From Coriolopsis trogii (lineage: Eukaryota > Basidiomycota > Agaricomycetes > Polyporales > Polyporaceae): a DNA stretch of 63,803 bases. Positions 1 to 11,038 of the stretch are shown piece by piece. The notes beneath the pieces are model-generated. The model had not been told where the DNA came from and did not search any database. It saw only the letters and a list, made by a program, of their open reading frames with translations. Location of the stretch: positions 1 through 63,803 of the forward strand of contig JAHYIO010000010.1 in assembly GCA_020543525.1 (NCBI GenBank), read 5' to 3'. Position numbers and translations under genes: made by a program. Within the stretch, counting starts at the first letter, position 1; each line of letters opens with the position of its first letter.

Positions 1-1606
1 AACGATAGAGGGTTTATCTGAGTCAGTATAATCATACAGAGGCATGAGAAAAGAGAACAATACACTTACCTCCTTGTATCTGGGGCATAGAGGTGGCGGC
101 AGGGAAGAGAGAGGGAGAGAGGATGAGCTGGCACATGAGTAACTAGAGCGCAAGAGCTGTCAAGGGTAACCTCTAGGTTCTCGCGCTGGGAACCTATAAT
201 CAAGTGTGCTTCCCGCGACAATATCTTGAGGAGTAGTGGTGCCGGCGCTGCATCGTACCATCGTAGCTGGGCACACACACACACACACAAACACACAAAC
301 ACACGGCGTGTTTCGAGCACACTGTGTACACTTAGGGAATTTTTCTTTGAATATTTACGATTGTACATGTATCTACCTGGATGAACGCGAGTCAGTACAC
401 GTCGTTGATCGGGCATGGAGATGTATACGTACTAGTCCAAGCAGAGGCGCTCCTCTACGCTCCCGTTCGACGCCACAGTGTCAGTACCTAAAGTCTGTGC
501 TCAAATACGCTCATACAACACATCCTGTTCATGATTCTGCAGATGGATGAGACTTAGTGCACGGTATACGAGGTTGTTACCTACTACTACTACGTCCGCG
601 CTTGACTGTGCACAGCCACCCGCCTAACCGTGCGCGCGACATTCGAAATAAAGCCGAGCTAGTAGCTTTGCGCACATAAAGGGTGGAGTGATGCACGATG
701 CCGCGGTTGGGAAATACTGAACAATTTGAGGATGAACAGCGTTCTGCAGCGGCGTAGAGAGGGAGACTCACGAGTGGGTCGTGTGTCGCGAGGTCGATTG
801 TAATTTGTGGTGGCACAGTTGATCTGGGGGCGTTATGGATCTTGATCACAGCTCGTCGAAACCGTCGTTTGCATACACATCGCAAGACTGGATAAAGTCA
901 TCCTGGACTACATCACTGTCATTTTCAGATGACTTAGGGTAAAGCAAGAGCGCGCTAAAGGAATTAGGATTCGTTCCTGACTTAAGTCCACAGACCTACA
1001 TGTCCCCCCCTGCACACATCAAACATCATATTCGTATATAATATAGGCCTCAGAGCATAGCAACAATACGACTCGGGGGAGCAAGGAGGAAATGGGCGCG
1101 AACGCACTAGCGGTACTGAGGTACGTGTTGGCGGGGTCGTGAAGGGAGCCAGCCCTCACAGACCCCATGCATCCCACAAAGATTTTCTGGAAAATTCGGC
1201 TTCTGACCGCGCCGAGCCAAGGGATGCCTCGCCAACAACCGATGCTTGGTCAACAAGCGCTTATCATGCGGTCAGGTGGGGTTGCGTGAGCGAATTCTAG
1301 ACCAGGTTGCCGAAGAGAAGCAGCTGCGTTGGAGTTTGAGTTTGAGTTTGATAAGCGCAACAATACAGATGGGGTGCCACAATTTACTCGCCTGCTACAC
1401 GGGGTGCAGTTGAGCACGGCATCAGCCTTGGACAAGGGTTTTTCTGGCATTGTGCAAACCATTCGCGCAATTGCGACTTCCACCGGTCAGCGCTCTCATT
1501 GTTCACAAAGAAACAAGTACTGAAGTAGGCGATGACCACCATTTGGCCTCTACTAAGTCACGCATTTCTGTCGTTCACTATGTCCCTCCCATTGTCGGCT
1601 GCGAAG
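1..1606. other. Gene-poor region with microsatellites
   Basis: No open frame here has a recognisable domain or a convincing exon chain. Two simple repeats stand out: an interrupted CA repeat at about 271-304 and three copies of GAGTTT at about 1334-1351. The open frames of roughly 100 codons on both strands look like chance. Confidence 0.5.
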
Positions 1607-2273
1607 TCACCTCGAGGTGTCAGTCAGCAATTGTGGCATTGAGCGCCCCGATGTACCGCAGGTTAAAAGTGCGTTGTCTTCAAGTGTACCGGACAGACGT
1701 AGTTGTGCGCACTTGTTGAGGATATAGGATAAATGCGCATTTGCAGAATGCCTTTTGACGGATGCTCACCTGCCATTGAAGTTCTGCGATTTGCTCTCGC
1801 AAGGATGCGATATCGTGTTGTGCGCCCGCAATAAGTACCTGACAACTTGTCAGTTGCGCACATGCTATACGGTGAAGTGAACACGATGCCTTGCACTGGT
1901 TGGTAGAAATACCACTGTAATTGTCCACCTCCCTGACGGGAAGTGACAACAGCGAGTGCTGGAGGAGCTGCTGGTGCAAACGATCGATACAATTTTCCAA
2001 CGCCGCTACGTATGCCACTCGTCTCTGACGAGGGCTTGTGACCGATCTATCAACTTGTCATGTACATACCCATCATGCAAACAAAGTCAAGCTTGACGTA
2101 CAATTCCTGCGTAGAGAAAACCAGCCCTTCCATCACAGGGTCCCTGCGAAAACGGGTGGGACTCGCCCTTTTCTTTGGCAGCTTATGCGCGGTGTCGTCG
2201 TCTTCGTCACGCCATTCAGATCCCGCGTTATGGGTGGAAGAGGTAGAAATGCTGCCTCGTTCGTCTCGATAAC
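1607..2273 (-). CDS. Coiled-coil protein, alpha subfamily (alpha-1)
   Basis: I do not recognise the family in databases, but it has a paralogue (alpha-2, 21.3-22.4 kb) and two more distant relatives in this window. Exons read on the minus strand are 2273-2102, 2046-1890, 1838-1770 and 1711-1607, and phases close from exon to exon. The protein has a basic stretch, then RVAYVAALENCIDRLHQQL, a predicted coiled coil, then an exon of exactly 69 nt beginning VLIAGAQHDI. The intron at 1839-1889 starts with GC, not GT. Its 51 nt keep the frame open, so the intron is inferred from the exon shared with the paralogues. A 34-codon tail exon ends at TGA 1607-1609. The 5' end is unresolved: the acceptor before 2273 needs an upstream exon I could not place. 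It is transcribed away from beta-1. A DNA-binding or dimerisation role is a guess. Confidence 0.6.
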
Positions 2274-2996
2274 CTGGTCATCATTGGCGTCGGCCATCGA
2301 CGCCTCGGCGTGAGTAGACGTTGCAGAGACATTCGAAAATGGGTCGAGGCTCTCGTACCAGTTTGTTTTTCGCGTGTCGCATTGTAAGATCAGAGCCCGA
2401 AAGTCGACCAGCGAGGAGTGGAAGAGTAGTGTAGGGCTTTCGCGTTGATGAGGTTATTGTTGAGGATTACAAGGAAAGAGCTTGTCGCCAAAGAGGTCGT
2501 TGAGGTCTTCTTAGAGAGGACAATGGGTGTGTGGGAGAGGCACGCAATTGGGAGGATAGGACCCCATGGATGGGGGAAGGCACTTCGGCCGCCAGGCATG
2601 CCATAATTTTTCAAACTGCGCCTGTGACTCGTGGGGGTTGCCCGCTACCCAGCTTCCACCACGTGCGAATAGGCACCCGCGTCTCGGTTTCTGCATTAGC
2701 TTGTGCATTATCATTTAGCAAGTCCTAGATTGAAGAAGATTATTCAAGTCCTCTCCATGTTGGCGATGAGGGCATGCTGAATATTATTCAAGTACAGACA
2801 CAAGTCGGTAGGGATAGTCTCTTAACCGACGGCGCAGTTTACGGGCAACACCGATGCACGACAGTCTTGTGACCCAGCGGCCCGATGTCATCCGCGAAGT
2901 CGCGAGTGCTTGTGTTGCACGGAACCTAAATGCCACTGATTGGGCCCATCATGTCCCCACCCTTGGTCGGCCTTCTTGCCACCACCTAGCGCGACT
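2274..2996. promoter_or_regulatory. Divergent intergenic region of pair 1
   Basis: About 0.7 kb separates the resolved 5' ends of alpha-1 (minus) and beta-1 (plus). It must hold both promoters and the unplaced first exon of alpha-1. I found no clear shared element with the equivalent region of pair 2 by eye. Confidence 0.4.
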
Positions 2997-4372
2997 ATGG
3001 ACATTGTCCATGGGCTCCCCGACCGATACTCTCAAACCCTATGCGGTTCTAATCACTGCGATACGACAGGAGATTGGTATGGGGCTGACGAGGTCGATCC
3101 GCTTATTGTTGAGGCGAACGCCATGGGAGAACACTTCTCAGTAAGTCTGTATTGCTCCGTGTTCGACCTCAATGAAGACCTGTAAGAATTGAAAACCTGT
3201 TAGCACGTCCCCGACTCAATATCTTGGGAGCAACCACAGGAAATACTCGCGATACCTGTATGGTTACCGGATGGATCGTCTGCCGCTTGGCCCGACAACG
3301 CTACTTTTCCATACATGTCAGCAGTCTCCTACAGCTCGTCCGCGGTGACAGGCTCTCCGCAAGTCATCGAGTGGGAAGAGTGGAACCCCTATTCCACACT
3401 AGCACAAGTCGCTGCTTGTGACGGTGGCAGCGAGACTGAGTCTATGGTTGCGCGCATGGGTACCACCGAGAACAACCGGAACCACAGTGCTAGAGTGGCT
3501 GAGTTCGTCGGTGACAACCGCGGCAGCGACGCTCAGTGCATGGCTCCCCCTACGGCAGCCAACGAGGATGAAAATCTGGCTACTTTTCCATACATGTCAG
3601 GAGTCTCCTACAGCTCGTCCGCGGTCACAGGCCCTCCGCAAGTCATCGAGTGGGAAGAGTGGAACCCCTATTCCACACTAGCACAAGTCGTTGCTTGTGA
3701 CGGTGGCAGCGAGACTGAGTCTATGGTTTCGCGCATGGGTACCAACGAGAACAACCGGAACCACAGTGCTAGAGTGGCTGAGTTCGTCGGTGACAACCGC
3801 GGCAGCGACGCTCAGTGCATGGCCCCCCCTAGGGCAGCCAACGAGGATAAAGATCGTCCACCACAAAAGCATAAAAAGTGGGAGTCCCTGTACAGGAGAG
3901 GTATACTTCCACCGCGCGCCGCTATGGCATTGTAACATGCACCACGTGAGTGTGATTCGTACCTATCATCCATCAGCAGGATCTCAAACAGTGTGCAGCA
4001 TGCACTTCAATGAGCGCACGAGGCAGGGGCGTTACATCGAGGCATTAGAGGAGCAAGTCAGACAGTTGCAAAGGCGCCTCGCCGACGCTGGAGTACAACC
4101 AGTCAAGGTAGAGCCTGTCCGCCTTGAACATTGTGTCCAAAGAGACTGTTTGAAGGTATGGTGTCGTACGAGTGCCTCCCCGCCTGTCATACTGATCATA
4201 TGCTGCAAACTGTAGAGAATACTGGTTCAGCAGCAAGCTGTGTTGCAGGAAGAGAGGCAGGCTAAGCTTCACGCCGAGAAAGAAGTGAGTGTTCCGCCAC
4301 GCTCACTTCCCCGTACGATGCTGATACTGCCATTCCAAGCTACGGCGTCTTCAGGACCTGGCTGCAAAGTGA
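2997..4372 (+). CDS. Coiled-coil protein with 93-residue tandem repeat, beta subfamily (beta-1)
   Basis: Family unknown; paralogue of beta-2 at 23.1-24.1 kb. The model is 2997-3140, 3204-3900, 3977-4155, 4216-4284 and 4340-4372, giving about 373 residues with all phases consistent (the acceptor of exon 3 could also be 3992). Exon 2 holds two in-frame 93-codon repeats. Exon 3 carries RQGRYIEALEEQVRQLQRRL, a predicted coiled coil whose opening resembles the linker-coil that follows Zn2Cys6 clusters, but no six-cysteine cluster is visible. Exon 4 is exactly 69 nt (begins RILVQQQAVL), as in all four relatives, and the last exon is short (LRRLQDLAAK). The start at 2997 is chosen because a short acidic first exon fits the paralogue; an in-frame ATG at 2940 is the alternative. 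Divergent from alpha-1. Function unknown. Confidence 0.65.
3300..3857 (+). repeat. Tandem 279-bp duplication inside beta-1
   Basis: Two direct copies at 3300-3578 and 3579-3857, differing at only a few positions. The period of 279 is a multiple of three, so the protein gains a second 93-residue block (each opens ATFPYMS and contains SETESMV and NRNHSARVAEF). The near identity points to a recent duplication. Confidence 0.95.
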
Positions 4373-4569
4373 TCGGTCATGTATATACCGTCAACGTGTC
4401 ATGACAAGACCTGAGAGTGGTGAGTATTACGTTGGTGTATCCTATGCATGAGTACCGTTCAGTGATATCGCAGTGCTCTATTACCATCATACCCTTTCCT
4501 CTAGTGTAAGTTCACTCAATGGATGCTTGTCACTAGGTTTTTGTAATCGGACATCCCGTCGCGATTGCG

Positions 4570-4830
4570 TTTTAGAGCTCCGCGCCGCCTGGCGTCTCTC
4601 TATCTCCCGTCATTGTTCCCTCTCTCGTAGTCGTCCCTCACGCCTTCGGACGCGCGCGCGCATGCGTCCGAACCTATTATACACTGAGCCTAGCGATTTC
4701 TGAGCCTCCAAAATGAGGTGAATGGTGCGAGTGCACTTGGGAGTGGGCGGTAGGTAGACAAAAAAGTCCCGAGGTTTAATAAACGACTTTTTTGTCCGAT
4801 TGTATATCGCTCGCCTTCCTTCTTGTGCCA
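4570..4830 (+). repeat. Dispersed repeat, copy 1
   Basis: This stretch aligns with about 31,380-31,640 read on the minus strand. Shared blocks include CCGTCATTGTTCC-like, GTCGTCCCTCACGCC-like and TTTGTCCGATTG-like tracts in the same order. I estimate about 75% identity by eye. At 31.4-31.8 kb the homologous sequence lies in a better open frame, so this copy may be a decayed gene fragment or a remnant of a mobile element. Confidence 0.65.
4757..4796. other. Perfect 12-bp inverted repeat (hairpin)
   Basis: GACAAAAAAGTC at 4757-4768 is repeated as its reverse complement at 4785-4796, with a 16-nt AT-rich loop. It lies inside the dispersed repeat. In the other copy only parts of the stem survive. 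Confidence 0.8.
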
Positions 4831-5432
4831 CCAGCAGCACAGTCCCCTCCGCCATCGCTTGCAGAGCAAGCTTGATGAAGAGCGTAGAGCTCACCGGTCC
4901 ATCGCACGATCCGAGACCCGTTTTCAATCTATGAAGAAAGACACCGACCGGGATGTCGCAAGGGCGTATGTCGCTCTTGCAGGACTCGACCGACGACCCC
5001 GAGCACCTCGAGGACACGCAAGAGTGCAACGAAGAGAAGCCCAAGAATGTGGCACGAGGGCTGAGGCACAGAAAGCCGCACGCGGTCCGAGTCGATGCCG
5101 ACGTCGGCGCTGGAGAGAGTAGGTTGGAAGGACGCACGACGGATCAGTCTTGCGAGGATGCAATGTGCACGTGGGAGGCCCGTGAGCGTGCGGAGGGCCG
5201 GAAGTTTTCGTTCCCGCACATATCCTCTAGCTGAAGGTCTACTGCTCACCAGATGCCTGTGCGAGGTCAGAGACCTTGGTGGCGTCGGCAGTCTTGAGGA
5301 AGACACTGTATAGTGTATGATGTCCATATGAGGATCAACGGAATAGTAGGTAGACACGCATCGAATAATGTATGTAGACATGCAGCAATTCCCCTATTGT
5401 ACGTACAGGCCATACTCGCCAAGCATGCAGAC
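4831..5432. other. Region with charged open frames, no firm gene
   Basis: On the plus strand, frames at 4823-5122 and 4953-5234 encode acidic and basic stretches (for example KLDEERRAHRS and STDDPEHLEDTQE) that could be exons of one coiled-coil protein. No splice pair I tried joins them cleanly. A minus-strand frame of 175 codons overlaps. I leave it unassigned. Confidence 0.3.
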
Positions 5433-7245
5433 TCACAAGTCCCGCATGAGGTACTTCGTTAAGCACTCGATCACCGCTTTTTTGATCTCTTCGTTCTGTG
5501 GGCCGTTCTTCAAGATCTCCCTCGCGAACGTCACTTTCTCTATCGAGATGTCCTTCTCCCTGTCCTTCCGCGCGTGTTCCGTACACGCCTTGTTCACTTC
5601 CACTTGTTGCTGCAGGATGTCCTTCAGCGACATGCAGACTCCCAAAATTGACTCGGTGACAGCGGTGAGGTGCGTGAGCGCATGCGTCGCCTGCATAGTT
5701 TGCTTGTGTGCACGAACATCACCGGAAGAGTTTTCGGGGAATGGTGATTGTCTCTGGCCCATCCCATTCATTGTAGCGACCTTCGAGGCCCGCGTCGTTT
5801 GCTGGCGTCGAAGGAGAGGCGTGCGGGGAATTGGACGCATTGGCTTCCGAAGAGCGGAGGTACGGGAACGATGGCCGTGACTGCACCGTCCTGCTCGATC
5901 CTGCCTGGCGGTAGTCGGAAGGTTGAGATGGCGGAGGGGAGTATGCGTATGGCGGCTGCGACTCTGCGACTTGATCAGAACCCTCCGGGCTTGCTTGCAT
6001 GCTGTGGCCCACCATGAGCTGAGGGTCAAACGTGCTGTGCAACCCCATCATCGCATTCGGTATAGACGACGGCGCCGGCCCAACAATTTGGTCGGTCGGC
6101 CCAGAATACGGTGATGGCAGGCCCGTCTTCGGGTCCTCGCAGTATCTGTATTTACGCAATTGAGCGAGCGTGTGGTTCGAGGTTGGCATACATGAGCTCA
6201 CCGTCTCTTAAATAAGTCGAACCAGCCAGATTTATACCAAATGTCTATGACCTTCACGTTCAGGTTGCCGACGTTCAAGCCAGCGACCCGCGCAGTTTCT
6301 AGCATAGCTTCAATATGTGGCTGCTCGGCGTTGGGGTTCTCCGCGTGGAGCTTCCGGAAGTGGTTGGCGGAGAATACTTGAAAGGCATGCATCTGCTTGA
6401 AGACTTCAAGGTTTCGGTTATAGCAACTCTTTAGCGCCGAGTACGACTTCCTCCCGGGGAAGAGTTCGCTTGAACACTGCCATGGCGAAAGTCAATCATT
6501 GATACGCGTACAACCACGAAGATATGATGCACCTCCCGGAACATGGTATTTGTCCTCGTCCGCAACGCGTCCCAGTGGACGTCACTTGCCAGCAGCCAAG
6601 TGAACAGCCGCGTTTTCTCCTCCACCGTCCAGTGTTTCGCGCCCCCACTGGTGGCCATGTCCAGGTCGTAGGTCTCCTCATCGTCCTCCTCCCCAGCGCC
6701 TGCTGCGGACACGCTCAAGCTTCCTCCCCCAGCGGAATGTCGTCGCTTCTTCCCGGCACCGTCAGGTGTAGCCGAATCGGGCTGCTTGCGCTTCCCACTC
6801 GCCGCAGTCGCGCTACCAGAGTTACTCCATGTTTCCTGTCCATTCAATATCGGCATGGCAGGCAGGGGCGACTGCTCTTCCTCTACTGCTTCCGTCTGTT
6901 GCGACTGTGGGTAATGTGGGTGAGAGTAGAGGAGCTCGGCCTTATGCGCGCTTCGGGGAGGGGGTTGGGATGGGATGGCATTGACGTTGTGCGCCGCGTA
7001 CCCGTCAGGACCGTGGGCTTTGCCGTTATATCCATAATTTCTGTCGACCGCGCCATATTGGCGTGCGTTCGGCTCCGTCTGATCACCCAGAGAGCGTTAG
7101 TAACCGCGCAGGCAGCAAAGGGGACACGGAACGGGGGCATTTGCATGTCATAGTGACTATCCGTAGGCGCCACATACGGGCACGCGCAGGGGAACTCCGT
7201 CACGCGCGGGTCTCCTATGTATGGCAATGTACTGGCCTCGACCAT
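5433..7245 (-). CDS. Myb/SANT-like domain protein
   Basis: Probable nuclear DNA-binding protein of a basidiomycete-expanded family. Exons on the minus strand: 7245-7126, 7078-6533, 6476-6202, 6145 to about 5720, then a last exon ending at TGA 5433. The first four joins agree in phase. After a low-complexity N-terminus with a basic KKRRHSA patch comes an acidic DDEETYDLDM stretch and then KHWTVEEKTRLFTWLL, a tryptophan-spaced helix pair of Myb/SANT type. Next come SYSALKSCYNRNLEVFKQM and a conserved KVIDIWYKSGWFDLF block. The C-terminal exon (ILQQQVEVNKACTEHARKD) looks like a coiled coil. The frame changes between the last two exons near 5,700-5,750 and I could not find an intron of the right length, so this may be a break. 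The first exon ends at a weak GTCCCC donor. The domain is also found in transposase-derived proteins. Confidence 0.65.
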
Positions 7246-8633
7246 CCATCCTAATCTCCCGCACCTGGGCTAAGCAGGGGGACTTTCTCAAGACCGACCA
7301 CTGGCATAGGCCTTTGCATTGGAGCTCCCTCATCTAAGACGGTGCACACATGCCGCGGTGACGAGACGAGACAAACGAGACGAACCTGCTGCATCTGAAC
7401 CGCGGCCAAGTGATTTGACGACCGGCCCATCACCATAGCTTGGGTGTGATATGAGTTGGACCAGGCTGCGACTGCCCGCTGCCCGCCACCGCTGGGGGTC
7501 ACGCCGGCATGGCTGATGGAACTGCGATGGGTGAGATACGCCGACGGAATGCCCGGGGCTGCAATCAGCGTCTACGAAGGGAAGAAGGCCGGCGTATTCA
7601 CCTCTTGGATAATGGCATGCTGGATCAAGCTCGAGAGTGGCGGGGTGGTTGGTCGTCTAGACGTGCATGTGGGTACCTTTTGATAAGGCCCGAGGCGCTT
7701 AGCGGCCCGGCTACGGTGCGCCCTCCCCATGCTACCACCATTCTCTCCCGCCGAGGCAAGCCTAGAGGAGAGCCGCTGTGGTCGGAACAGCTGTGTTGCA
7801 AAAATGCGACAGCGCATGCGTGCAGTTTACTACACCAGCACTCGAGACTCATTCAAGCTCAGTGCCAGCGACCGAGTACCAGACCTGGGAAGGGAATTCG
7901 AAGAGTCCATGGGGCGAATACATGGTCCGCGGTTTTTCCCACAGCTACGCGTCGGATGGGGCCCACGCCATCAGGCTGTGTTATCGCGCAACTGCGGACT
8001 CGTGTGTGCCGGCACCACAACGTACGTAGGAGGCGGTATGGTTAACCCACCCACTTACCTCAATATCATTGTCAGGCAGTAACACTACAGGCGCGTCTCA
8101 ATGGGTTTTTGATGGTCGCTTAGGAGGAGGGTGGCTTGTACGTAACGCAGCCCTGAGCGCATCGCAGACACGCTTCCCTCAATGCGGAGTTGGGTGAACT
8201 GGACCACGGCGTGCATCGGGCGGAAAAGCGGATTGGGGAAGGCTTGGACCCTCCAAGGAGGTCCGTACCTATCGTGATGGACCCCGTGGAAGGGTAGTAT
8301 GAGACTGAACCTTAACTCGTTTAGGTGGAGGTCTGAACCTTACGTCAACTAGGCATGTGCTGGAGAAGTGAACGTTATCTTCATTAGGCATGTCGGAGCC
8401 TACTGTGGCACCGTGGTAGGAGCTATGCGACGAGTGGGTGGGCAACCAGAGGAACGTTCGTGCATAGGACTGTCTGTGTTTCCGGCCTTCCGCCTTTTCC
8501 TACCCGCTTGTCTCTCTTGGTGCAGCAGGTCCTCTCCGCATAACGCCATTGTGAGGCTTGTTGCAACAGGGTACGTCCGCGTTCATGGAAAGGACATGGT
8601 ATGGTGTTGAAGGGTCGCTTTATACGCGCAGTC
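7246..8633. other. Unassigned region between Myb-like and CstF64 genes
   Basis: A plus-strand frame at about 7456-7683 contains AAISVYEGKKAGVFTSW, faintly like the N-terminal hybrid-binding domain of fungal RNase H1 (short xYxGxxxGVFxxW motif), but what follows does not fit. Minus-strand frames at 7251-7502 could be upstream exons of the Myb-like gene. Nothing is firm enough to call. Confidence 0.3.
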
Positions 8634-10233
8634 ATGAGCAAAGTGGTCTTCGGTACTATTTGGCTTTTGGACCTCTGTCTATCACTAAGTCATGCGTTCA
8701 CGCAGTTGGAAATGTCCCGTATAACATGTATGAAGTGAGTACAGGTGTACACTTCTCTGTTTGAGCTGTTACCTCATGACAATCTTGCAGAAACAACTCA
8801 TGGATTTCTTCGACTCGGAAGTCGGTGACGTACTGGGCGTAAGGTTCGTGTCTCCAAATGCACTTACCGATGATATTGCCATAACGTCTCTTATATGTCA
8901 GACTCCAGTTCGATCGAGACAAGGCAAGAGGGTGTGGCTATTGTGAATTCAAGAGTGGGTCAATATGACACGACGTAGGAAATGGCATACTCACTTTTCC
9001 ATCCTGGTCAGACGAACGAGCCGCTCGAGCCGCGGTAAGAAGAGTGGACGGGAAAACAATCAGCGGACGGAGGTTACGAGTCAATCTCGCTGAACCTGAT
9101 CCTCTGTACGAGGGCATGACAACGGTGCGCGGCCAAATTGTCGAATTCCCGTTGGACCCCTCCTCTCGGGGTAGACGTAACAGCGACCGACGAGCATTAC
9201 ATCAAGAGCCGGATTCAGGTCGTGGGCGCGAGAGGGATGCTGAACAGGAGGGAGAACAGCGCCGGGAGCACGATGGAGAGCGCGATGATGACCGCGAGCG
9301 CGAGCAGAAGCAAGAGCAGTGGTCCTCAAGATCCCGACGTGAATCGCTGACTCCTGCCCGAGTTCACGCATGGATGGAAACACTGCCTCAAGGCATTCCT
9401 CTCGAACACGGCAAGACAGCCATCCAGGCCATCAATAATCTCCTTGCAAACACGCATCCCAGCACACTATTCGCTGTGTTAGCAGAGATGCAGGTGGAGT
9501 TCTGTTGTGTTTCACTCTGTGGACGTACTGCTAACCGAGTTCGCGCAGTCTCTTGTGCGTACACAACCTGACGCAGCAAGCACACTGTTAGAAGCTACTC
9601 CTCAGTTGCGGTACGCATTGGCACGAGCGCTCACGGTGCTCAATGTCGTTAGCGACATGCAGCCGGAGGTATGCATCTACTACATCACCTGCGTCTGCTG
9701 CGCCGTTTATCCACCTGACGTCCACCTCTACCGGTAGTACACCCCTCACATCGCCGAAATGGCAACTCCTAGTAATCAATCGCCCTCAGTCGCCAACGGC
9801 TTCTCCACTCCCACCTTGTCAATAGCTACAGTCTCCAGTTTGCCGCACTCGCATACTTCGCAAAACCGGTCCACCCTTGTCATGCAAGATACGGTAGACG
9901 CTATTGCGCAGTCCTATCAAGCAGCACAAAGCAATCTATCAGGAGTGTTTATCCACTTCCGGCGGTGCAACCGCCACCGAGTGTGTCCACGTTTCTCACA
10001 TATTCACCAGTACCACAACCGCCTCACCCGACCGAGTTTTTGATGCACCCCTCAATGCCCACACTACGAGCAACGAGCACATCTGATACGCTAGCCTCAG
10101 GATTGACTGATGAAGAAAGGGTGAGTTCATTGGTTTATCTACTGCTGCGCGAACGATCATAACCTCATGTCTTGTCCCGTGACAGAGAACCCTCATAGAC
10201 ATTCTACGCGTCATCCCACGCCTCCTGCAGTAG
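8634..10233 (+). CDS. Cleavage stimulation factor subunit 2-like (CstF64/RNA15 type)
   Basis: RNA-binding subunit of the mRNA 3'-end cleavage and polyadenylation machinery, acting in the nucleus. Exons 8634-8652, 8706-8734, 8791-8843, 8902-8954, 9012-9493, 9549-9668, a middle exon from 9738, and 10186-10233. The N-terminus is one RRM: RNP2 VVFVGNVPYN, RNP1 ARGCGYCEF, ending at ISGRRLRVNLAEPDP. A charged Arg/Glu/Asp-rich linker follows. Then comes the CSTF2 hinge domain (TLPQGIPLEHGKTAI, then PQLRYALARALTVLNVV), which in the family binds CstF77/RNA14. The C-terminus is short: GLTDEERTLIDILRVIPRLL could be a reduced three-helix CSTF C-terminal domain. The frame changes between about 9,870 and 9,960, and no unique intron explains it. 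Spacing of small RRM exons is typical of basidiomycete genes. Several RRM residues differ from the usual fungal sequence, so this may be a diverged second copy. Confidence 0.85.
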
Positions 10234-11038
10234 TGTACAGTCAACAACAACCTCGTCCAGCGTGTCAGAGCGATCTTACTATGCGCCGGCTCGCTCACAC
10301 TGATCTCCACTGGATTTGGACATTTGAATCTGTCGGCTATTCCTAACTCAACAAGGCTCAACGTGGCTTCAGACTGCAATGCATAGAGTGGCGGCACACA
10401 GTAGCCCGTCATGATGCTCCTGGCGGCCTCCCAAAGGTCCAATGGGTAGCTAGTCCCCGGAAGAGCAGCTATCTAGCCATGCACTCAGAGAACGCCGTGT
10501 CGTGTGATGACCACAGGCCTTTTCGGCGACCCGAAAATGCCGCACCGGTGGTGTTACCGCACCGTGATGGTAGCCACATTGAACTCAGTGCCCAAGGTCA
10601 GCAAGAGGATATTCCTGCTGAATATAAAGTCATTCCTTAGGCTCCTCATACCCTCACATAAGTCTTAGTATGTACGAGGTCACTGTATCATGCACAGTAT
10701 TGTCTAGGTTTCAATCCTTTGACGGTGTGATGCAACTGTCAGCCAAGGTGTAGATAACAGACGCATTCATATATAAGGAGGAAATTGGGTTGTAAACGCA
10801 AGGCTTATACTATATGAATATGAAATCGGTGCACCTACGCCCGGTTGCGGAGATAATTCGCCAATTTGAACCGCGTGGCCGACTGCCCTGCGACCGACGT
10901 CCGAGCTCTCATGAATCACCTTTCTGATCAGCATTTCACTACATAAGCGTCGATGACGGCACACGGCTACAGAATGTAGGAGGAAGGCTACGTACACCGC
11001 CATATCGTCGCGGCCCATGTCCTCAAAGCTACAGTAGT
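10234..11038. other. Gap without recognised gene
   Basis: A minus-strand frame at 10767-11018 (83 codons) has no domain I know. The rest shows no coding signal. Confidence 0.4.

Noticed and set aside
271..304. CA repeat as a regulatory element
   Set aside because: A plain microsatellite with no nearby gene.
2854..3144. Plus-strand frame of 96 codons before beta-1
   Set aside because: It overlaps the first exon of beta-1 in another frame and has no domain or splice partners.
3977..4372. Zn2Cys6 transcription factor call for the beta genes
   Set aside because: The coiled-coil opening resembles the linker after a zinc cluster, but the six-cysteine cluster is absent.
7456..7683. RNase H1 hybrid-binding domain
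   Set aside because: Only a short stretch resembles the motif; the rest of the domain and the catalytic domain are missing.
9996..10442. Minus-strand frame of 148 codons
   Set aside because: It is antisense to the last exons of the CstF64-like gene.
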